Source: Bacillus sp. 03113 (GTDB taxonomy: Bacteria; Bacillota; Bacilli; Bacillales; Cytobacillaceae). Taken from it: a DNA stretch of 64,000 bases. This document shows, in pieces, positions 47,909 through 59,680 of this stretch; position 1 is the stretch's first letter, and every line of letters begins with the position of its first letter. The notes beneath the pieces were generated by a model. It saw only the letters and a program-made list of their open reading frames with translations, was not told the origin of the DNA and searched no databases. Location: NCBI RefSeq assembly GCF_006546985.1, contig NZ_VATK01000006.1, positions 1-64,000 of the forward strand. The letters are read 5' to 3'. A program made the position numbers and the translations under genes.

Positions 47909-49318
47909 TCAATTTACAATTTCTGCAGTCTTCCATTCTCTTATATCAACAAACTTGCCGTAAATAGCAGCCGCAGCAGCCATTGATGGGCTGACAAGGT
48001 GTGTTCTCGCTCCAGCTCCTTGTCTTCCTTCAAAATTACGATTAGAAGTGGATGCACAGTGTTCACCGCTTGGAACAATATCATTATTCATACTTAAACA
48101 CATGCTACAGCCTGCTTCACGCCATTCAAAACCAGCTTCCTTGAACACTATGTCTAAACCTTCTACTTCAGCAACTTTCTTTACTTGCTGTGATCCAGGA
48201 ACGACCAACGCTCTCACATTTGGATGAACCTTTTGCCCTTTGATCATATCAGCTGCCGTTCTTAAATCTTCGATACGTGAATTTGTACAGGAGCCTATAA
48301 AGACATGTTGAATCTCTATATCTTTAATGTTCTGTCCTTCTTTTAAGTCCATATACTGTAAAGCATTTGTTAAAGACTTACGTTCAATTTCATCCTGACA
48401 ATCAGCTAATGTCGGAATAGATTCAGTAATTTTTGCCGTCATTGCTGGGTTTGTTCCCCAGCTTACCATTGGTGCAATATCATTTCCATCGATGACAATG
48501 ACCTTATCATAAATTGCATCGTTATCAGATACTAGCTCACTCCAAATTTGTGTATACTTTTCAAAATCTTTCGGAGCATATTTTCTTCCTTTTAAATAGC
48601 TATATGTTGTTTCATCTGGACAAACAAGACCTGCTCTTGCTCCACCTTCAATCGACATATTACATACGGTCATTCGCTCTTCCATTGATAAATTTTTAAT
48701 CACATCACCAGCATATTCAATGACATAGCCCGTACCAAAATTTACTCCGTGCCTGGATAAAACATATAAAATAACATCTTTTGCTGTAACACCTTGTGCT
48801 AGCTTCCCATTAATCTCAAGCTTTAAAGTCTTCGGTTTTGTTTGCCACAGCGTTTGAGTCGCTAAAACATGTTCAACTTCACTCGTTCCTATCCCAAAAG
48901 CAAGAGCGCCAAAAGCACCATGAGTGGATGTATGGCTATCGCCGCAAACAATCGTTTTTCCAGGTTGAGTTAAGCCTAATTCTGGTCCAATAACATGAAC
49001 AATCCCTTGCTCTGGACTATCTAAACCTGCTAAAGGTACATTAAATTCTAAACAGTTTTTTTCTAATGTTGTCATCTGATTTAAAGCAACTGGATCATCA
49101 ACGTTAAAACGATTGACAGTTGGAACATTATGGTCCATTGTTGCAAATGTTCTATCTGGTCTTCTTACCGTTCTATTTTTCATTCTTAATCCAGAAAATG
49201 CTTGTGGAGAAGTAACTTCATGAACTAAATGAAGGTCAATGTATAATAAATCCGGTTTCCCTTCCTCTTGGCAAACGGTATGTTTTTCCCATATTTTCTC
49301 AATAATTGACTTTCCCAT
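47909..49318 (-). CDS. leuC: 3-isopropylmalate dehydratase large subunit
   Basis: A 469-residue aconitase-family subunit. The Fe-S cluster cysteines lie in [11 protein letters not shown] and in GCSMCLSMN; the substrate signature [26 protein letters not shown] is present. It precedes leuD by about 14 bases and is separated from leuB by 267 bases containing a hairpin. Confidence 0.97.
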   Translation of the reverse strand: MGKSIIEKIWEKHTVCQEEGKPDLLYIDLHLVHEVTSPQAFSGLRMKNRTVRRPDRTFATMDHNVPTVNRFNVDDPVALNQMTTLEKNCLEFNVPLAGLDSPEQGIVHVIGPELGLTQPGKTIVCGDSHTSTHGAFGALAFGIGTSEVEHVLATQTLWQTKPKTLKLEINGKLAQGVTAKDVILYVLSRHGVNFGTGYVIEYAGDVIKNLSMEERMTVCNMSIEGGARAGLVCPDETTYSYLKGRKYAPKDFEKYTQIWSELVSDNDAIYDKVIVIDGNDIAPMVSWGTNPAMTAKITESIPTLADCQDEIERKSLTNALQYMDLKEGQNIKDIEIQHVFIGSCTNSRIEDLRTAADMIKGQKVHPNVRALVVPGSQQVKKVAEVEGLDIVFKEAGFEWREAGCSMCLSMNNDIVPSGEHCASTSNRNFEGRQGAGARTHLVSPSMAAAAAIYGKFVDIREWKTAEIVN

Positions 49319-49437
49319 AGCTATCCCCCTATATTATCGAATTTTTCTTTTTAAAATGTTATAGAAACTTCCTACCTAAATCTATAAAGGCAGGTTGTTC
49401 GAATCATTCTTATTCTTTGCTAAAGTAAGTTCACTAA

Positions 49438-49538
49438 ATGAAGAGGGTGTCCCAAAAGCAATTAAGGCTCTAAGATATACTGTCGAAAAAAGTATAATCT
49501 TAAAGGTACTTGTTACTTTGTTTAGGGCCACCCTCATA
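49438..49538 (-). other. Hairpin-bearing spacer between leuB and leuC
   Basis: The only long gap inside the leu genes. GAGGGTGTCCC near 49443 and GGGCCACCCTC near 49526 pair as the outer arms of an imperfect palindrome about 90 bases long. No T-run sits at the expected end, so it is not a clear terminator. It may be a repeat element or an mRNA processing signal. Confidence 0.5.
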
Positions 49539-49585
49539 ATGATGGTTTTACATTAATTCATGCATCAACCATGTTAGATACAGCT

Positions 49586-50665
49586 TCATTTTTCTTGAAT
49601 CACTGCTATGACCGCATGAACCATTTCAGTCGTAGAAACGATTTTTTTATTAGGTGCAGCGATATCATTTGTTCGATAGCCATTTTCCAGAACTTCATTT
49701 ACGGCTGCTTCGATCAATGCCGCTTCATCCTCGAGACCAAATGACAGTCGCAGCATCATAGCAGCTGATAGTATAGTTGCAAGTGGATTTGCTAAATTTT
49801 TACCAGCTATATCTGGTGCTGATCCATGGATTGGCTCAAATAAATACGGTCCATTTTCTGAAATACTTGCAGATGGCAGCATTCCTAAGGACCCGGTTAA
49901 TACGGACGCTTCATCACTTAAAATATCTCCAAACATATTTTCTGTAACAACTACATCAAATTGCTTTGGATTTCTAATTAATTGCATCGCAGCATTATCC
50001 ACAAGCATATGCTCTAAAACAACATCTGGATAATCTTTGCTTACTTCCTCTGCTGTTTCTCGCCATAATCTGCTAGATTCTAGTACATTAGCTTTATCAA
50101 CGGAAGTAACTTTTTTACCGCGGATTTTTGCTAACTCAAATGCTTGTTTTACCACACGATAAATTTCTTCCTTTTGATAAAGCAATGTATCCACCGCACC
50201 ATTTTTTCCATTTAATTCAGTACGCTCACTTGGTTTCCCAAAATAGATACCGCCTGTCAATTCTCGCACCATTAGCATGTCGACATCTTGAATAATTTCT
50301 TTGCGTAAAGGAGAAGAATCTGCAAGACTCTCATAATAAGTGGTTGGTCTTAAATTTGCAAAAAGCTGAAGCTCTTTTCTAATTTTCAACAAACCTTGCT
50401 CAGGGCGTAAGGGAACAGGGTTTCCATCCCACTTAGGTCCTCCAACCGCACCTAAAAGTACTGCGTCACTGTTTTTACATAACTCAATTGTTTCATCAGG
50501 AAGGGGAGATCCTGCTTCATCAACTGCAGAACCACCTATTAATCCATATTGAAATTCAAATTGGTGATTAAAACGTTCTCCAATCGTTTGTAAAACATCA
50601 ATCGCACCTTGAATAATTTCTTTTCCTATTCCGTCACCAGGCAATACGGCGATTCGTTTGTTCAT
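49586..50665 (-). CDS. leuB: 3-isopropylmalate dehydrogenase
   Basis: A 359-residue NAD-dependent beta-decarboxylating dehydrogenase. Motifs are GDGIGKEI, the substrate-binding RELTGGIYFGKP, and NMFGDILSDEASVLTGSLGMLPSAS. It carries out the third step of leucine synthesis. It follows leuA by 20 bases. Confidence 0.97.
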   Translation of the reverse strand: MNKRIAVLPGDGIGKEIIQGAIDVLQTIGERFNHQFEFQYGLIGGSAVDEAGSPLPDETIELCKNSDAVLLGAVGGPKWDGNPVPLRPEQGLLKIRKELQLFANLRPTTYYESLADSSPLRKEIIQDVDMLMVRELTGGIYFGKPSERTELNGKNGAVDTLLYQKEEIYRVVKQAFELAKIRGKKVTSVDKANVLESSRLWRETAEEVSKDYPDVVLEHMLVDNAAMQLIRNPKQFDVVVTENMFGDILSDEASVLTGSLGMLPSASISENGPYLFEPIHGSAPDIAGKNLANPLATILSAAMMLRLSFGLEDEAALIEAAVNEVLENGYRTNDIAAPNKKIVSTTEMVHAVIAVIQEK

Positions 50666-50685
50666 GCTTGCTTCCTCCTAATACA

Positions 50686-53272
<2,587 letters not shown>

Positions 53273-53289
53273 TTATTCTATTGTTATAA

Positions 53290-53805
53290 TTAAACAATTG
53301 AAAACGAATTTTTTGAGCTACTGCGTTGTGTTCCACGAGGAAAAGCTGTTGTCCCCGTTCTTGCAAGTTCTTTAATGCCATAAGGCTTAATCAAATCAAT
53401 GAAGGCTTCCACCTTATCGAATTCACCCGTTATTTGAATAACGACACTTTCCTTACTGACATCTACAACAGATGCTCTAAATGGTTCTATTAATGAATAA
53501 ATTTCATTTCTTGTTTGCGGGGTTGCTAACACTTTAATTAATGCCAGCTCCCGAGCCACAATCGATTGGTCTGTAATATCAGTTACTTTAATGATGTCAA
53601 CCTGCTTATTAAGCTGTTTCGTTACTTGTTCGATTTCTTGACTATTATCCACATGTAAGACACAAGTGATTCTTGAAATTCCTTCTTGCTCTGAGAGCCC
53701 AACCGAAATACTTTCAATGTTATAATTTCTTTTTGAAAATAAGTTCGTAATGCGGTTCAAGACACCTGCCCGATTCAGAACGGTTAAACTGATGATTCTT
53801 TTCAC
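53290..53805 (-). CDS. ilvH: Acetolactate synthase small (regulatory) subunit
   Basis: A 171-residue protein with an N-terminal ACT domain ([22 protein letters not shown]) and the C-terminal domain typical of IlvH/IlvN. It gives valine feedback inhibition to IlvB. It overlaps the ilvB stop by 4 bases. The last 10 residues are non-conserved. Confidence 0.96.
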   Translation of the reverse strand: MKRIISLTVLNRAGVLNRITNLFSKRNYNIESISVGLSEQEGISRITCVLHVDNSQEIEQVTKQLNKQVDIIKVTDITDQSIVARELALIKVLATPQTRNEIYSLIEPFRASVVDVSKESVVIQITGEFDKVEAFIDLIKPYGIKELARTGTTAFPRGTQRSSSKNSFSIV

Positions 53806-55544
53806 GATGGTTTCACTCCTACCATTTCATGCAATCCTTTTCCTGGTGCGATCATAGGGAAGACATTTTCATCTGGATCTACTCTAAAATCCAATAAAAC
53901 TGGTTCATTGCTATTGATCACATCATCTAAAATTGCTTCAGCTTCTTCTTCAGTTTGAATTTGATAACCTTTAATTCCATATGCTTCAGCTAATTTCACA
54001 AAGTCCGGTTGAACTGAATTTTTACTATGAGAGAAGCGATTATCATAGAAAATTTCCTGCCATTGTCTAACCATTCCTAAAGCTTGGTTATTTAAAATCA
54101 CAATTTTAATCGGAAGATTTAATTCTCTAATAACTCCTAGCTCTTGTGCGCACATTTGGAAACCGCCATCTCCGCTGATCGATACTACACATGCATTCGG
54201 ATCAGCAATTTGTGCACCAATACTGGCAGGTAAACCAAATCCCATTGTGCCTAATCCACCTGAAGTAACCCATTTGTTCGCTTCATTAAATTTGTAATAT
54301 TGTGCAGTCCACATTTGATGCTGTCCAACATCAGTTGTTACAATTGCATTCCCTTTTGTTTTTGAGAATAACAATTCCATAACTTTTTGTGGCTTTAATC
54401 CACCTTTATTTTCATAATGATATGGATACTTTTCTTTCCATTCATTTATGGTTTTCAACCATTCATCATGAACAGGCGGTTTTCCTTGAGCTTGGATTAA
54501 TTGCTGCAAAGCTTCTTTTGCATCAGCAACCACTGGAATTTGCGTTGGCACTACTTTACCAATCTCTGCAGGATCAATATCCACATGAGCGATAACTGCC
54601 TTTGGTGCAAAGTGCTGTAAGTTTCCTGTTAAGCGATCATCAAAACGAGCACCAATGTTTATTAACAAATCACATTCATACAAAGCCATGTTAGCAGTGT
54701 AACACCCGTGCATACCACCCATTCCTAAAAATAGGTCGTTATCTGCAGGAAAGCCGCCTAATCCAAGTAAAGTATGAACCACAGGTATTTTCTGCTGTTC
54801 AACATATTCCTTTAATTCTGCTGAAGCTTTTGAAAAAACTACACCCGCTCCTGCTAAAATAACAGGCTTTTTCGCTCTGCTTACTGCTTCAGTTAACTTT
54901 CTAATCTGCAAATAATTAGGCTTCGTCGTTGGTTGATAACCTGGCAAATGAACTTCGATTTCTTCCTGTTTTTGTGTTGACTCTTCTGATACAAAAGCAG
55001 CAATATTTTTTGGAAAATCAATGAGCACAGGACCAGGTCTTCCACTAGTAGCAATATAGAATGCCTCTTTTATGATACGTGGAATTTCTTCAATACTTCT
55101 GATTTGGTAATTGTACTTCGTAATAGGTGTTGTAATTCCAAGAATGTCTGCCTCCTGAAAAGCATCCGTACCAATTACACTTGTTGCTACTTGTCCTGTA
55201 AAGACAACAAGTGGTAAAGAATCCATCATGGCATCTGCTAAACCCGTTACAACATTGGTTGCACCAGGTCCAGATGTTGCAATAACAACTCCTGGTTTAC
55301 CAGAGATTCTTGCATAGCCTTCTGCTGCGTGAATCCCACCTTGTTCATGACGAGGCAAAATATGTTTAATTTTGGAATCGTATATTTTGTCATATAACGG
55401 AAGAACTGCTCCTCCTGGATATCCAAAAATAACTTCAACATTTTCCTTTTCTAGCGCTTCTAACAATACATCAGATCCAGTTTTCTTTTTGTTTACAGTC
55501 TCAGGTTCAGCCTTATTTTCAGTAAAGGCAGCTTCTTGCAACAT
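53802..55544 (-). CDS. ilvB: Acetolactate synthase large (catalytic) subunit
   Basis: A 580-residue thiamine-diphosphate enzyme. The catalytic Glu lies in [17 protein letters not shown]; the ThDP/metal motif is [15 protein letters not shown] through ILNNQALG. First gene of the ilv-leu operon; a T-box, promoter and cre-like site lie upstream. An N-terminal extension of about 20 residues precedes the conserved core. Confidence 0.97.
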   Translation of the reverse strand: MLQEAAFTENKAEPETVNKKKTGSDVLLEALEKENVEVIFGYPGGAVLPLYDKIYDSKIKHILPRHEQGGIHAAEGYARISGKPGVVIATSGPGATNVVTGLADAMMDSLPLVVFTGQVATSVIGTDAFQEADILGITTPITKYNYQIRSIEEIPRIIKEAFYIATSGRPGPVLIDFPKNIAAFVSEESTQKQEEIEVHLPGYQPTTKPNYLQIRKLTEAVSRAKKPVILAGAGVVFSKASAELKEYVEQQKIPVVHTLLGLGGFPADNDLFLGMGGMHGCYTANMALYECDLLINIGARFDDRLTGNLQHFAPKAVIAHVDIDPAEIGKVVPTQIPVVADAKEALQQLIQAQGKPPVHDEWLKTINEWKEKYPYHYENKGGLKPQKVMELLFSKTKGNAIVTTDVGQHQMWTAQYYKFNEANKWVTSGGLGTMGFGLPASIGAQIADPNACVVSISGDGGFQMCAQELGVIRELNLPIKIVILNNQALGMVRQWQEIFYDNRFSHSKNSVQPDFVKLAEAYGIKGYQIQTEEEAEAILDDVINSNEPVLLDFRVDPDENVFPMIAPGKGLHEMVGVKPS

Positions 55545-55583
55545 TGTTTTTACCTCCTATAAATTTCAAATATCCATAAAACA

Positions 55584-55944
55584 CAAAAAACCTCTTCTCC
55601 CCTAAATATCTACTATCAAAGTAGAATAAAGGGGTGAAAAGGTTTTATTTCCATTCCACGGTACCACCCTAATTCACGAAAAATTCGTGCACTTATGACA
55701 ACATCGCGTCCTTTTGATAACGAGTGAAAACACTCGACCGATCCTACTAACGTTCAAATCGATGCTCCGAGGTGAGTTCGTCTTATACTGGTTCACCGGC
55801 TCTCAGCACTACCGGCTCTCTGTGGAATCCAAATATAAAATTACTTATCCTCTTCAACACTTTAACAATATATTTTCCAATTTTACATTAAACATTCATT
55901 TAAAATTTAATTTTTAATTAGCAACGTTATTGTATTGCTTTGTT
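55584..55944 (-). promoter_or_regulatory. T-box riboswitch of the ilv-leu operon (Leu specifier CUC)
   Basis: On the minus strand: antiterminator core AGGGTGGTACCGTGG (55670-55656) and a terminator (55646-55584) with AAAACCTTTTCACCCC pairing to GGGGAGAAGAGGTTTT. Stem I has an AGTA motif, and the specifier loop GAACTCAC gives CTC at 55776-55774, a leucine codon. Uncharged tRNA-Leu should allow readthrough. Confidence 0.93.
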
Positions 55945-55950
55945 GGGACT

Positions 55951-55979
55951 ATCTTACGCTGATTTAGAAGTTAAGTCAA
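55951..55979 (-). promoter_or_regulatory. Sigma-A promoter of ilv-leu
   Basis: TTGACT (55979-55974), 17-base spacer, TAAGAT (55956-55951), placing the transcription start close to 55944, the T-box 5' end. Confidence 0.75.
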
Positions 55980-56026
55980 CACCCATTTTCATGAATAATT
56001 TGATAATTTATAATAAGTTTTAATTA

Positions 56027-56040
56027 TGCGAACGCTTACA
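56027..56040 (-). promoter_or_regulatory. cre-like CcpA site upstream of ilvB
   Basis: TGTAAGCGTTCGCA fits the catabolite-responsive element consensus at 13 of 14 positions and is a near-perfect palindrome. Centred about 90 bases before the inferred start, it matches the place where CcpA activates ilv-leu in B. subtilis. About 360 bases further, up to the next gene, are AT-rich with nothing else recognised. Confidence 0.7.
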
Positions 56041-56392
56041 ATATTGATAAATAAAGAATATCTCACTTAATTTTTTCTTTGAAAAAAAGTAAGATTTTTT
56101 TATTTTCTGCTATTTTTGTTTTGGTTTTTAATCCAATTATTTACAACTTAAACAATTGTGATGGATAAAAATAAATTTCATGAAGTATTTTGAATAATTG
56201 GTCATCTATGAGTAAATTATGTATATTTCTGCACCTAAATTAATTAAGGAATAAGTATGTGATGAAAAAAGAAAGTAAAATCTATCATCGTTATGTCATA
56301 TAATAGCACAGAATGAATATTTATGCTACTGAAAACTACATTAGTTTACACGAATTCTATCGAATGATAACATTTTCAAATGTATTTTTATA

Positions 56393-56430
56393 AAAAAAGA
56401 AGCCTGAATAAGAAATCAGGCTTCTTTTTT
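56393..56430 (-). terminator. Terminator at the end of the RarD-like gene
   Basis: AAAAAAGAAGCCTGA and TCAGGCTTCTTTTTT form a perfect 15-bp stem that includes the last codons of the gene. Confidence 0.88.
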
Positions 56431-57348
56431 GTCAGAAATCCTTACTATAGTAGTTAACTTAGTCTTAGAAAGCGTAAAAACAAGCAAAGCTGCCCAAATA
56501 AATAAAAATGAAATCCACTGTATAAAAATTACCGATTCTTTGAAAACAAAAATACCTAGAATAAAAGTAACCGACGGTGTAATGTATTGAAAAAATCCGA
56601 TCATAGTAAGTGTTATTCTTTTTGCACCTTCAGCAAACCAAATAAGAGGGAGTGCCGTTACAACTCCAGCTCCGATTAATAATAATGTGATATGGATCGG
56701 CCCAGCCCCAAAAGCTGAAATTCCTTTACCATGAAGATAAATTAAATACATTAGTGCAAAAGGCATGACCATCAACGTTTCAAAAGTCATTCCAATAACG
56801 GAGTCGAAATGAATAAATTTTTTCGATAAGCTGTATATTCCAGAAGTTAGAGCTAGGGAAAGCGCAATCCAAGGAACATGTCCGTATTTCAATGTTAAAA
56901 TAAGAACCCCAAAAGCCGCCATGGAGATGGCAATGATCTGTAGCAAATTTGTTCGATCTTTGAGAAATATCATCCCAAACAAAATACTTACGAGTGGGGT
57001 TATGTACAAACCTAAGCTTGCTTCTACGACTCGTTCGTGATTGACAGCCCAAATATAAATAACCCAGTTTGCACTAATAGCTAAAGAAGAACAAATGACT
57101 AAAAACAATAAACGAGGGGTAAAAATGAGGGTTTTAAAGTTTGCATAAAATAAAGAAAGCTTATTTTTCTTTAAGCATAAAATGGTAATCATAAAGACAA
57201 AAGCCCAACAAATACGATGAGCTAATATTTCAGTAGAGGATACACTCTGTAATGCATTCCAATACAAGGCTAAAAATGCCCACATCAAAAACGCAAAAAA
57301 GGTATATAGCATACCAACGGTTTCAACGTGTTTATCATTTTTGTTCAT
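56416..57348 (-). CDS. rarD: RarD-type EamA/DMT family transporter
   Basis: A 310-residue membrane protein with ten hydrophobic helices and two EamA repeats. The start GMLYTFFAFLMWAFLALYWNAL and the segment VNHERVVEASLGLYITPL are characteristic of RarD proteins. The substrate is unknown; the DMT superfamily exports metabolites or amino acids. Single gene with its own terminator. It is the last host gene before the prophage boundary. Confidence 0.88.
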   Translation of the reverse strand: MNKNDKHVETVGMLYTFFAFLMWAFLALYWNALQSVSSTEILAHRICWAFVFMITILCLKKNKLSLFYANFKTLIFTPRLLFLVICSSLAISANWVIYIWAVNHERVVEASLGLYITPLVSILFGMIFLKDRTNLLQIIAISMAAFGVLILTLKYGHVPWIALSLALTSGIYSLSKKFIHFDSVIGMTFETLMVMPFALMYLIYLHGKGISAFGAGPIHITLLLIGAGVVTALPLIWFAEGAKRITLTMIGFFQYITPSVTFILGIFVFKESVIFIQWISFLFIWAALLVFTLSKTKLTTIVRISDKKEA

Positions 57349-57505
57349 TTTACATTCCCCACAACCTAAAAAATTTAAGTCAATCTCACTAACAACCGAT
57401 CTCTCTAATTTAAAATTATCCTATCTTTGCATACATTTCAATTCTATTTTTTATATTATTTTCTAAAAAAATAAAAATTTTAAGGTAAAAGTTTTTCATT
57501 ATAAC

Positions 57506-57546
57506 AAAAAGAGCCAAATCCTATGTTTGAAGGATTTGACTCTTTT
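57506..57546 (-). terminator. tRNA-operon terminator at the prophage boundary
   Basis: AAAAGAGCCAAATCCT and AGGATTTGACTCTTTT pair with one mismatch. On the minus strand it follows the tRNA 3' fragment after 10 bases, so it is probably the native terminator of the tRNA gene used for integration. Confidence 0.8.
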
Positions 57547-57556
57547 CTACTTGTTA

Positions 57557-57581
57557 CGTCCCAGGAGAGATTCGAACTCCC
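57557..57581 (-). other. tRNA 3'-end fragment, probable prophage attachment site
   Basis: Read on the minus strand: T-arm GGGAG-TTCGAAT-CTCTC, then acceptor strand CTGGGAC and discriminator G. No matching 5' acceptor (GTCCCAG) or standard anticodon arm lies upstream, so this is not an intact tRNA. A duplicated tRNA 3' end is the usual trace left at the distal end by tRNA-targeting integrases. The acceptor sequence would suit a tRNA-Arg-like gene, but that identity is a guess. The intact tRNA and the integrase should be at the other end, right of the window. Confidence 0.75.
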
Positions 57582-57709
57582 GCATGCGAACGTGCCACGT
57601 TTTATTCAACCGTTACTATACCGCTATTTGAACACGATCATTGAGCGACCATTTGTCCGTACTTTCGACTAGTACCTATTTTAGCACGTATTTATATAGA
57701 AGGAAAGCG

Positions 57710-58054
57710 CTAATCCTCGACCACATCGACGCGAACCACGTCCGCCATACGCACACGTTTAAAACCGTCCGAAAACGTTTCGATCCGAAGTTCCTCCGTA
57801 ACATGGTCGATGTAATGGATAAAACCCGTCACGTATTCGATCATGCCCGCCTGCCAAGTCGTAAATCTAACCGTCAGATTGTACTCCATCGCGTAAAATA
57901 TACCCTCGTCAAACTCCGCTCGCATAAAGTCGTCCACGATCGGCTTTTCGCATAGGTCCTGCTCACCACGCATTTGACGCAACATGGCGACATGCTCCGG
58001 AAACATTAGTCCGGTCCATTTCATTAGTCCGCGATCCTTTAGTCGTTTGTCCAT
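57710..58054 (-). CDS. YolD-like protein
   Basis: A 114-residue protein with the YolD-like pattern: DRGLMKWTGLMFPEH near the N-terminus and TVRFTTWQAGMIEYVTGFIHYID in the middle. YolD-like proteins occur in Bacillus phages, often next to a Y-family polymerase (UvrX), and are thought to act in DNA repair or its control. Here no polymerase gene follows. GAGGTGAT precedes the start. It is the last gene before the attachment site. Confidence 0.8.
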   Translation of the reverse strand: MDKRLKDRGLMKWTGLMFPEHVAMLRQMRGEQDLCEKPIVDDFMRAEFDEGIFYAMEYNLTVRFTTWQAGMIEYVTGFIHYIDHVTEELRIETFSDGFKRVRMADVVRVDVVED

Positions 58055-58099
58055 TCGTCATCACCTCTAGCGCAATTATACACGAACAAACGTTCTTTA

Positions 58100-58885
58100 T
58101 CAACCGTTCATACACTCCGCAAAAATCCGCGCCATGCTACCGCCATCATTCTGCAATGCCTTCGCCGTATACGTCGCCTGCCTCCAACTTGCGTACAAGT
58201 AGTCGTCCATTTTCCGCACCTTGCCTTGCTTCGCTTTTAGTATCGTTGCGTGCCATGCGTCAACAAATGGCGCTGGATTATCCTCGATTGTGACGCTAGA
58301 ATCGACCGATGATTTTGCCCGTAACAATATACCGTAATATTTATAGATTGCTTCTGCGCTGAAATAACGAGACATGGCGTCGTAGATATTGTTTGGCAGC
58401 GCGCCTTTTAGCGCATTTGACGCGATTGTCGTGTCTTTATATGTATTATTATTCGGTTGTTTTAAAGAAGGTGTTGTCTTATGCGTGACATTTTCGCTTA
58501 CCTCTTGTGTGATATCGTGCATTTCTGCGTCAGTCGACGGCGTATCTTTCGCAATAAACGGCAGTATAACGATAGCATTACTCGTTTGTTGCATATCGCT
58601 TGCTCGTTTCATTTCGTGTTGCTTGATGATGTTGAGCGATTCTAAACGGTTGGATACGCGGATAATGGTACGGCGTGACTTGCCGATTAGCTCGCCGATT
58701 TTGTTTTTGCGCAGAAATGACACGCCGATGTATTTCGCGCTGTGGCGATGTAGTATGTCAAGCACGGCGACCTCCGTCTTATTTAGCTTGTTATTGCGTT
58801 TATGTTCGCGCACAGTTTCGTTTAATTGCGCGATAGATTCGAAGTTTACTAGATTTTCGAGCGTGGCTTCGTTTGCGACTATCAT
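58100..58885 (-). CDS. Phage helix-turn-helix protein, possible replication or regulator role
   Basis: A 261-residue protein. The N-terminal half holds a winged-helix-like region (NKTEVAVLDILHRHSAKYIG, then KIGELIGKSRRTIIRVSNRL), while residues 130-160 are a polar linker. The C-terminal half is helical (IYDAMSRYFSAEAIYKYYGI, DDYLYASWRQA). It resembles phage or plasmid replication initiation/regulatory proteins, but I cannot name a family. It starts 22 bases from operator 1, behind a consensus promoter that the divergent XRE regulator probably represses. Confidence 0.6.
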   Translation of the reverse strand: MIVANEATLENLVNFESIAQLNETVREHKRNNKLNKTEVAVLDILHRHSAKYIGVSFLRKNKIGELIGKSRRTIIRVSNRLESLNIIKQHEMKRASDMQQTSNAIVILPFIAKDTPSTDAEMHDITQEVSENVTHKTTPSLKQPNNNTYKDTTIASNALKGALPNNIYDAMSRYFSAEAIYKYYGILLRAKSSVDSSVTIEDNPAPFVDAWHATILKAKQGKVRKMDDYLYASWRQATYTAKALQNDGGSMARIFAECMNG

Positions 58886-58906
58886 TTCGATTACTCCTTC
58901 CGTAAT

Positions 58907-58921
58907 TTACGTTTAACGTAA
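58907..58921. promoter_or_regulatory. Operator 1 of the phage switch
   Basis: TTACG-TTTAA-CGTAA, a perfect palindrome with a 5-base spacer. It abuts the -10 box (TATACT) of the minus-strand promoter, covering the transcription start. Same half-sites as operator 2. Confidence 0.75.
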
Positions 58922-58949
58922 GTATAAACATGTCCGTTAAAATTGTCAA
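58921..58949 (-). promoter_or_regulatory. Strong promoter of the phage HTH gene
   Basis: On the minus strand TTGACA (58949-58944), 17-base spacer, TATACT (58926-58921): nearly perfect sigma-A consensus. Confidence 0.85.
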
Positions 58950-58964
58950 TTACGAATTGCGTAA
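58950..58964. promoter_or_regulatory. Operator 2 of the phage switch
   Basis: TTACG-AATTG-CGTAA. It abuts the -35 of the minus-strand promoter and overlaps the -35 of the plus-strand promoter, so one bound repressor could affect both. Centre-to-centre distance to operator 1 is 43 bases, about four helical turns. Confidence 0.75.
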
Positions 58965-58985
58965 TCTGCAAAAATATCGTATAAT
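58957..58985 (+). promoter_or_regulatory. Promoter of the XRE regulator gene
   Basis: TATAAT at 58980-58985 with a weak -35 (TTGCGT, 58957-58962) at 17 bases. Weak -35 inside an operator fits autoregulation. Confidence 0.7.
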
Positions 58986-59015
58986 TAAGGAAACAGTAAA
59001 CGGAGGGCGATCGTA

Positions 59016-59219
59016 TTGGAGCTTCGATTGAAAGAGATTTTAGCAGAGCGTGGACTTGAGCAGAAGGATATTGCGGAAATGACCGAACTATCTACGCGGA
59101 CAGTTAGCGAGTTATGTTCTGGAAAGATGAAGCGTTACCCTAAGGATGCGCTCGGAAAGATTGCGGAGGTGCTTGAAATTACGGACATGAACGAATTATT
59201 TACGATAAACAAAAAATAG
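59016..59219 (+). CDS. Cro/C1-type (XRE) regulator
   Basis: A 67-residue HTH_3 protein: KEILAERGLEQKDIAEMTEL followed by STRTVSELCSGKMKR is the five-helix Cro/C1 fold, with the recognition helix around residues 26-36. The start is TTG, supported by GGAGGG 8 bases upstream. It is the only plus-strand gene of the prophage part seen, divergent from the HTH gene with shared palindromic operators between. A small Cro-like size; it could be the repressor of the switch or of this module only. Confidence 0.88.
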   Translation: MELRLKEILAERGLEQKDIAEMTELSTRTVSELCSGKMKRYPKDALGKIAEVLEITDMNELFTINKK

Positions 59220-59263
59220 CCCCGCCTCAACGGATAATTTCCGCTAAGTACGGGGCGTTTTAC
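59219..59263 (+). terminator. Hairpin between the XRE and zinc-ribbon genes
   Basis: GCCCCG...CGGGGC with an inner CGGA/TCCG pair, followed by GTTTTA. It lies between two convergent genes, so it may serve either. Confidence 0.55.
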
Positions 59264-59264
59264 G

Positions 59265-59588
59265 TTACTTCCAATTGATAACGGTCAATCTGCGACATTT
59301 TGAACACGTCATATTTTCCGCAGTCTTTACGACATAGTGACGCTTTTTACAATGCGGACATTTGACCGCTTGCTTGCCGAGCGATGCGTAAATCAATCCG
59401 AGCGACATAAAGAACAAGCCAATTGCCGGAAATATTCCGATGATTGTTACGAATAATAGTGCGGAAATAAGAATGCCGAATCCGCCAAATGTGAACGCAA
59501 ACACTCGCCCTATTCCGCCTAGTATGGAACCTTTTTTGCGTTCAACCTCGATAACTAACGTTTCATTGCTGATTACTTGCGCTTCCAT
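59265..59588 (-). CDS. Phage membrane protein with C-terminal zinc ribbon
   Basis: A 107-residue protein. Two hydrophobic segments (about 25-48 and 50-70) are followed by a zinc-ribbon motif, CPHC...CSKC. No family recognised. GGAG precedes the ATG. It follows the holin gene in the same direction by 92 bases, so it may be a late or a lysogenic accessory gene. Confidence 0.65.
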   Translation of the reverse strand: MEAQVISNETLVIEVERKKGSILGGIGRVFAFTFGGFGILISALLFVTIIGIFPAIGLFFMSLGLIYASLGKQAVKCPHCKKRHYVVKTAENMTCSKCRRLTVINWK

Positions 59589-59680
59589 TACGTAATCACT
59601 CCTTATTTCTAATATATCGCGTTATTAGTATGTACGCAAGAGCAGGCGCTAAAGTTTCGCCGACCCTCGCAATATTTCGA

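Noticed and set aside
55990-56015. CodY box upstream of ilvB
   Set aside because: AATTATCAAATTATT on the minus strand matches the CodY consensus with four mismatches in an AT-rich stretch, too weak to claim.
57557-57640. A complete tRNA gene
   Set aside because: Only the T-arm and the 3' acceptor strand are present; no 5' acceptor, D-arm or 7-base anticodon loop pairs correctly.
58389-58916. A 175-codon plus-strand open frame
   Set aside because: It is antisense to the HTH gene, which has a consensus promoter, a good ribosome-binding site and a sensible fold.
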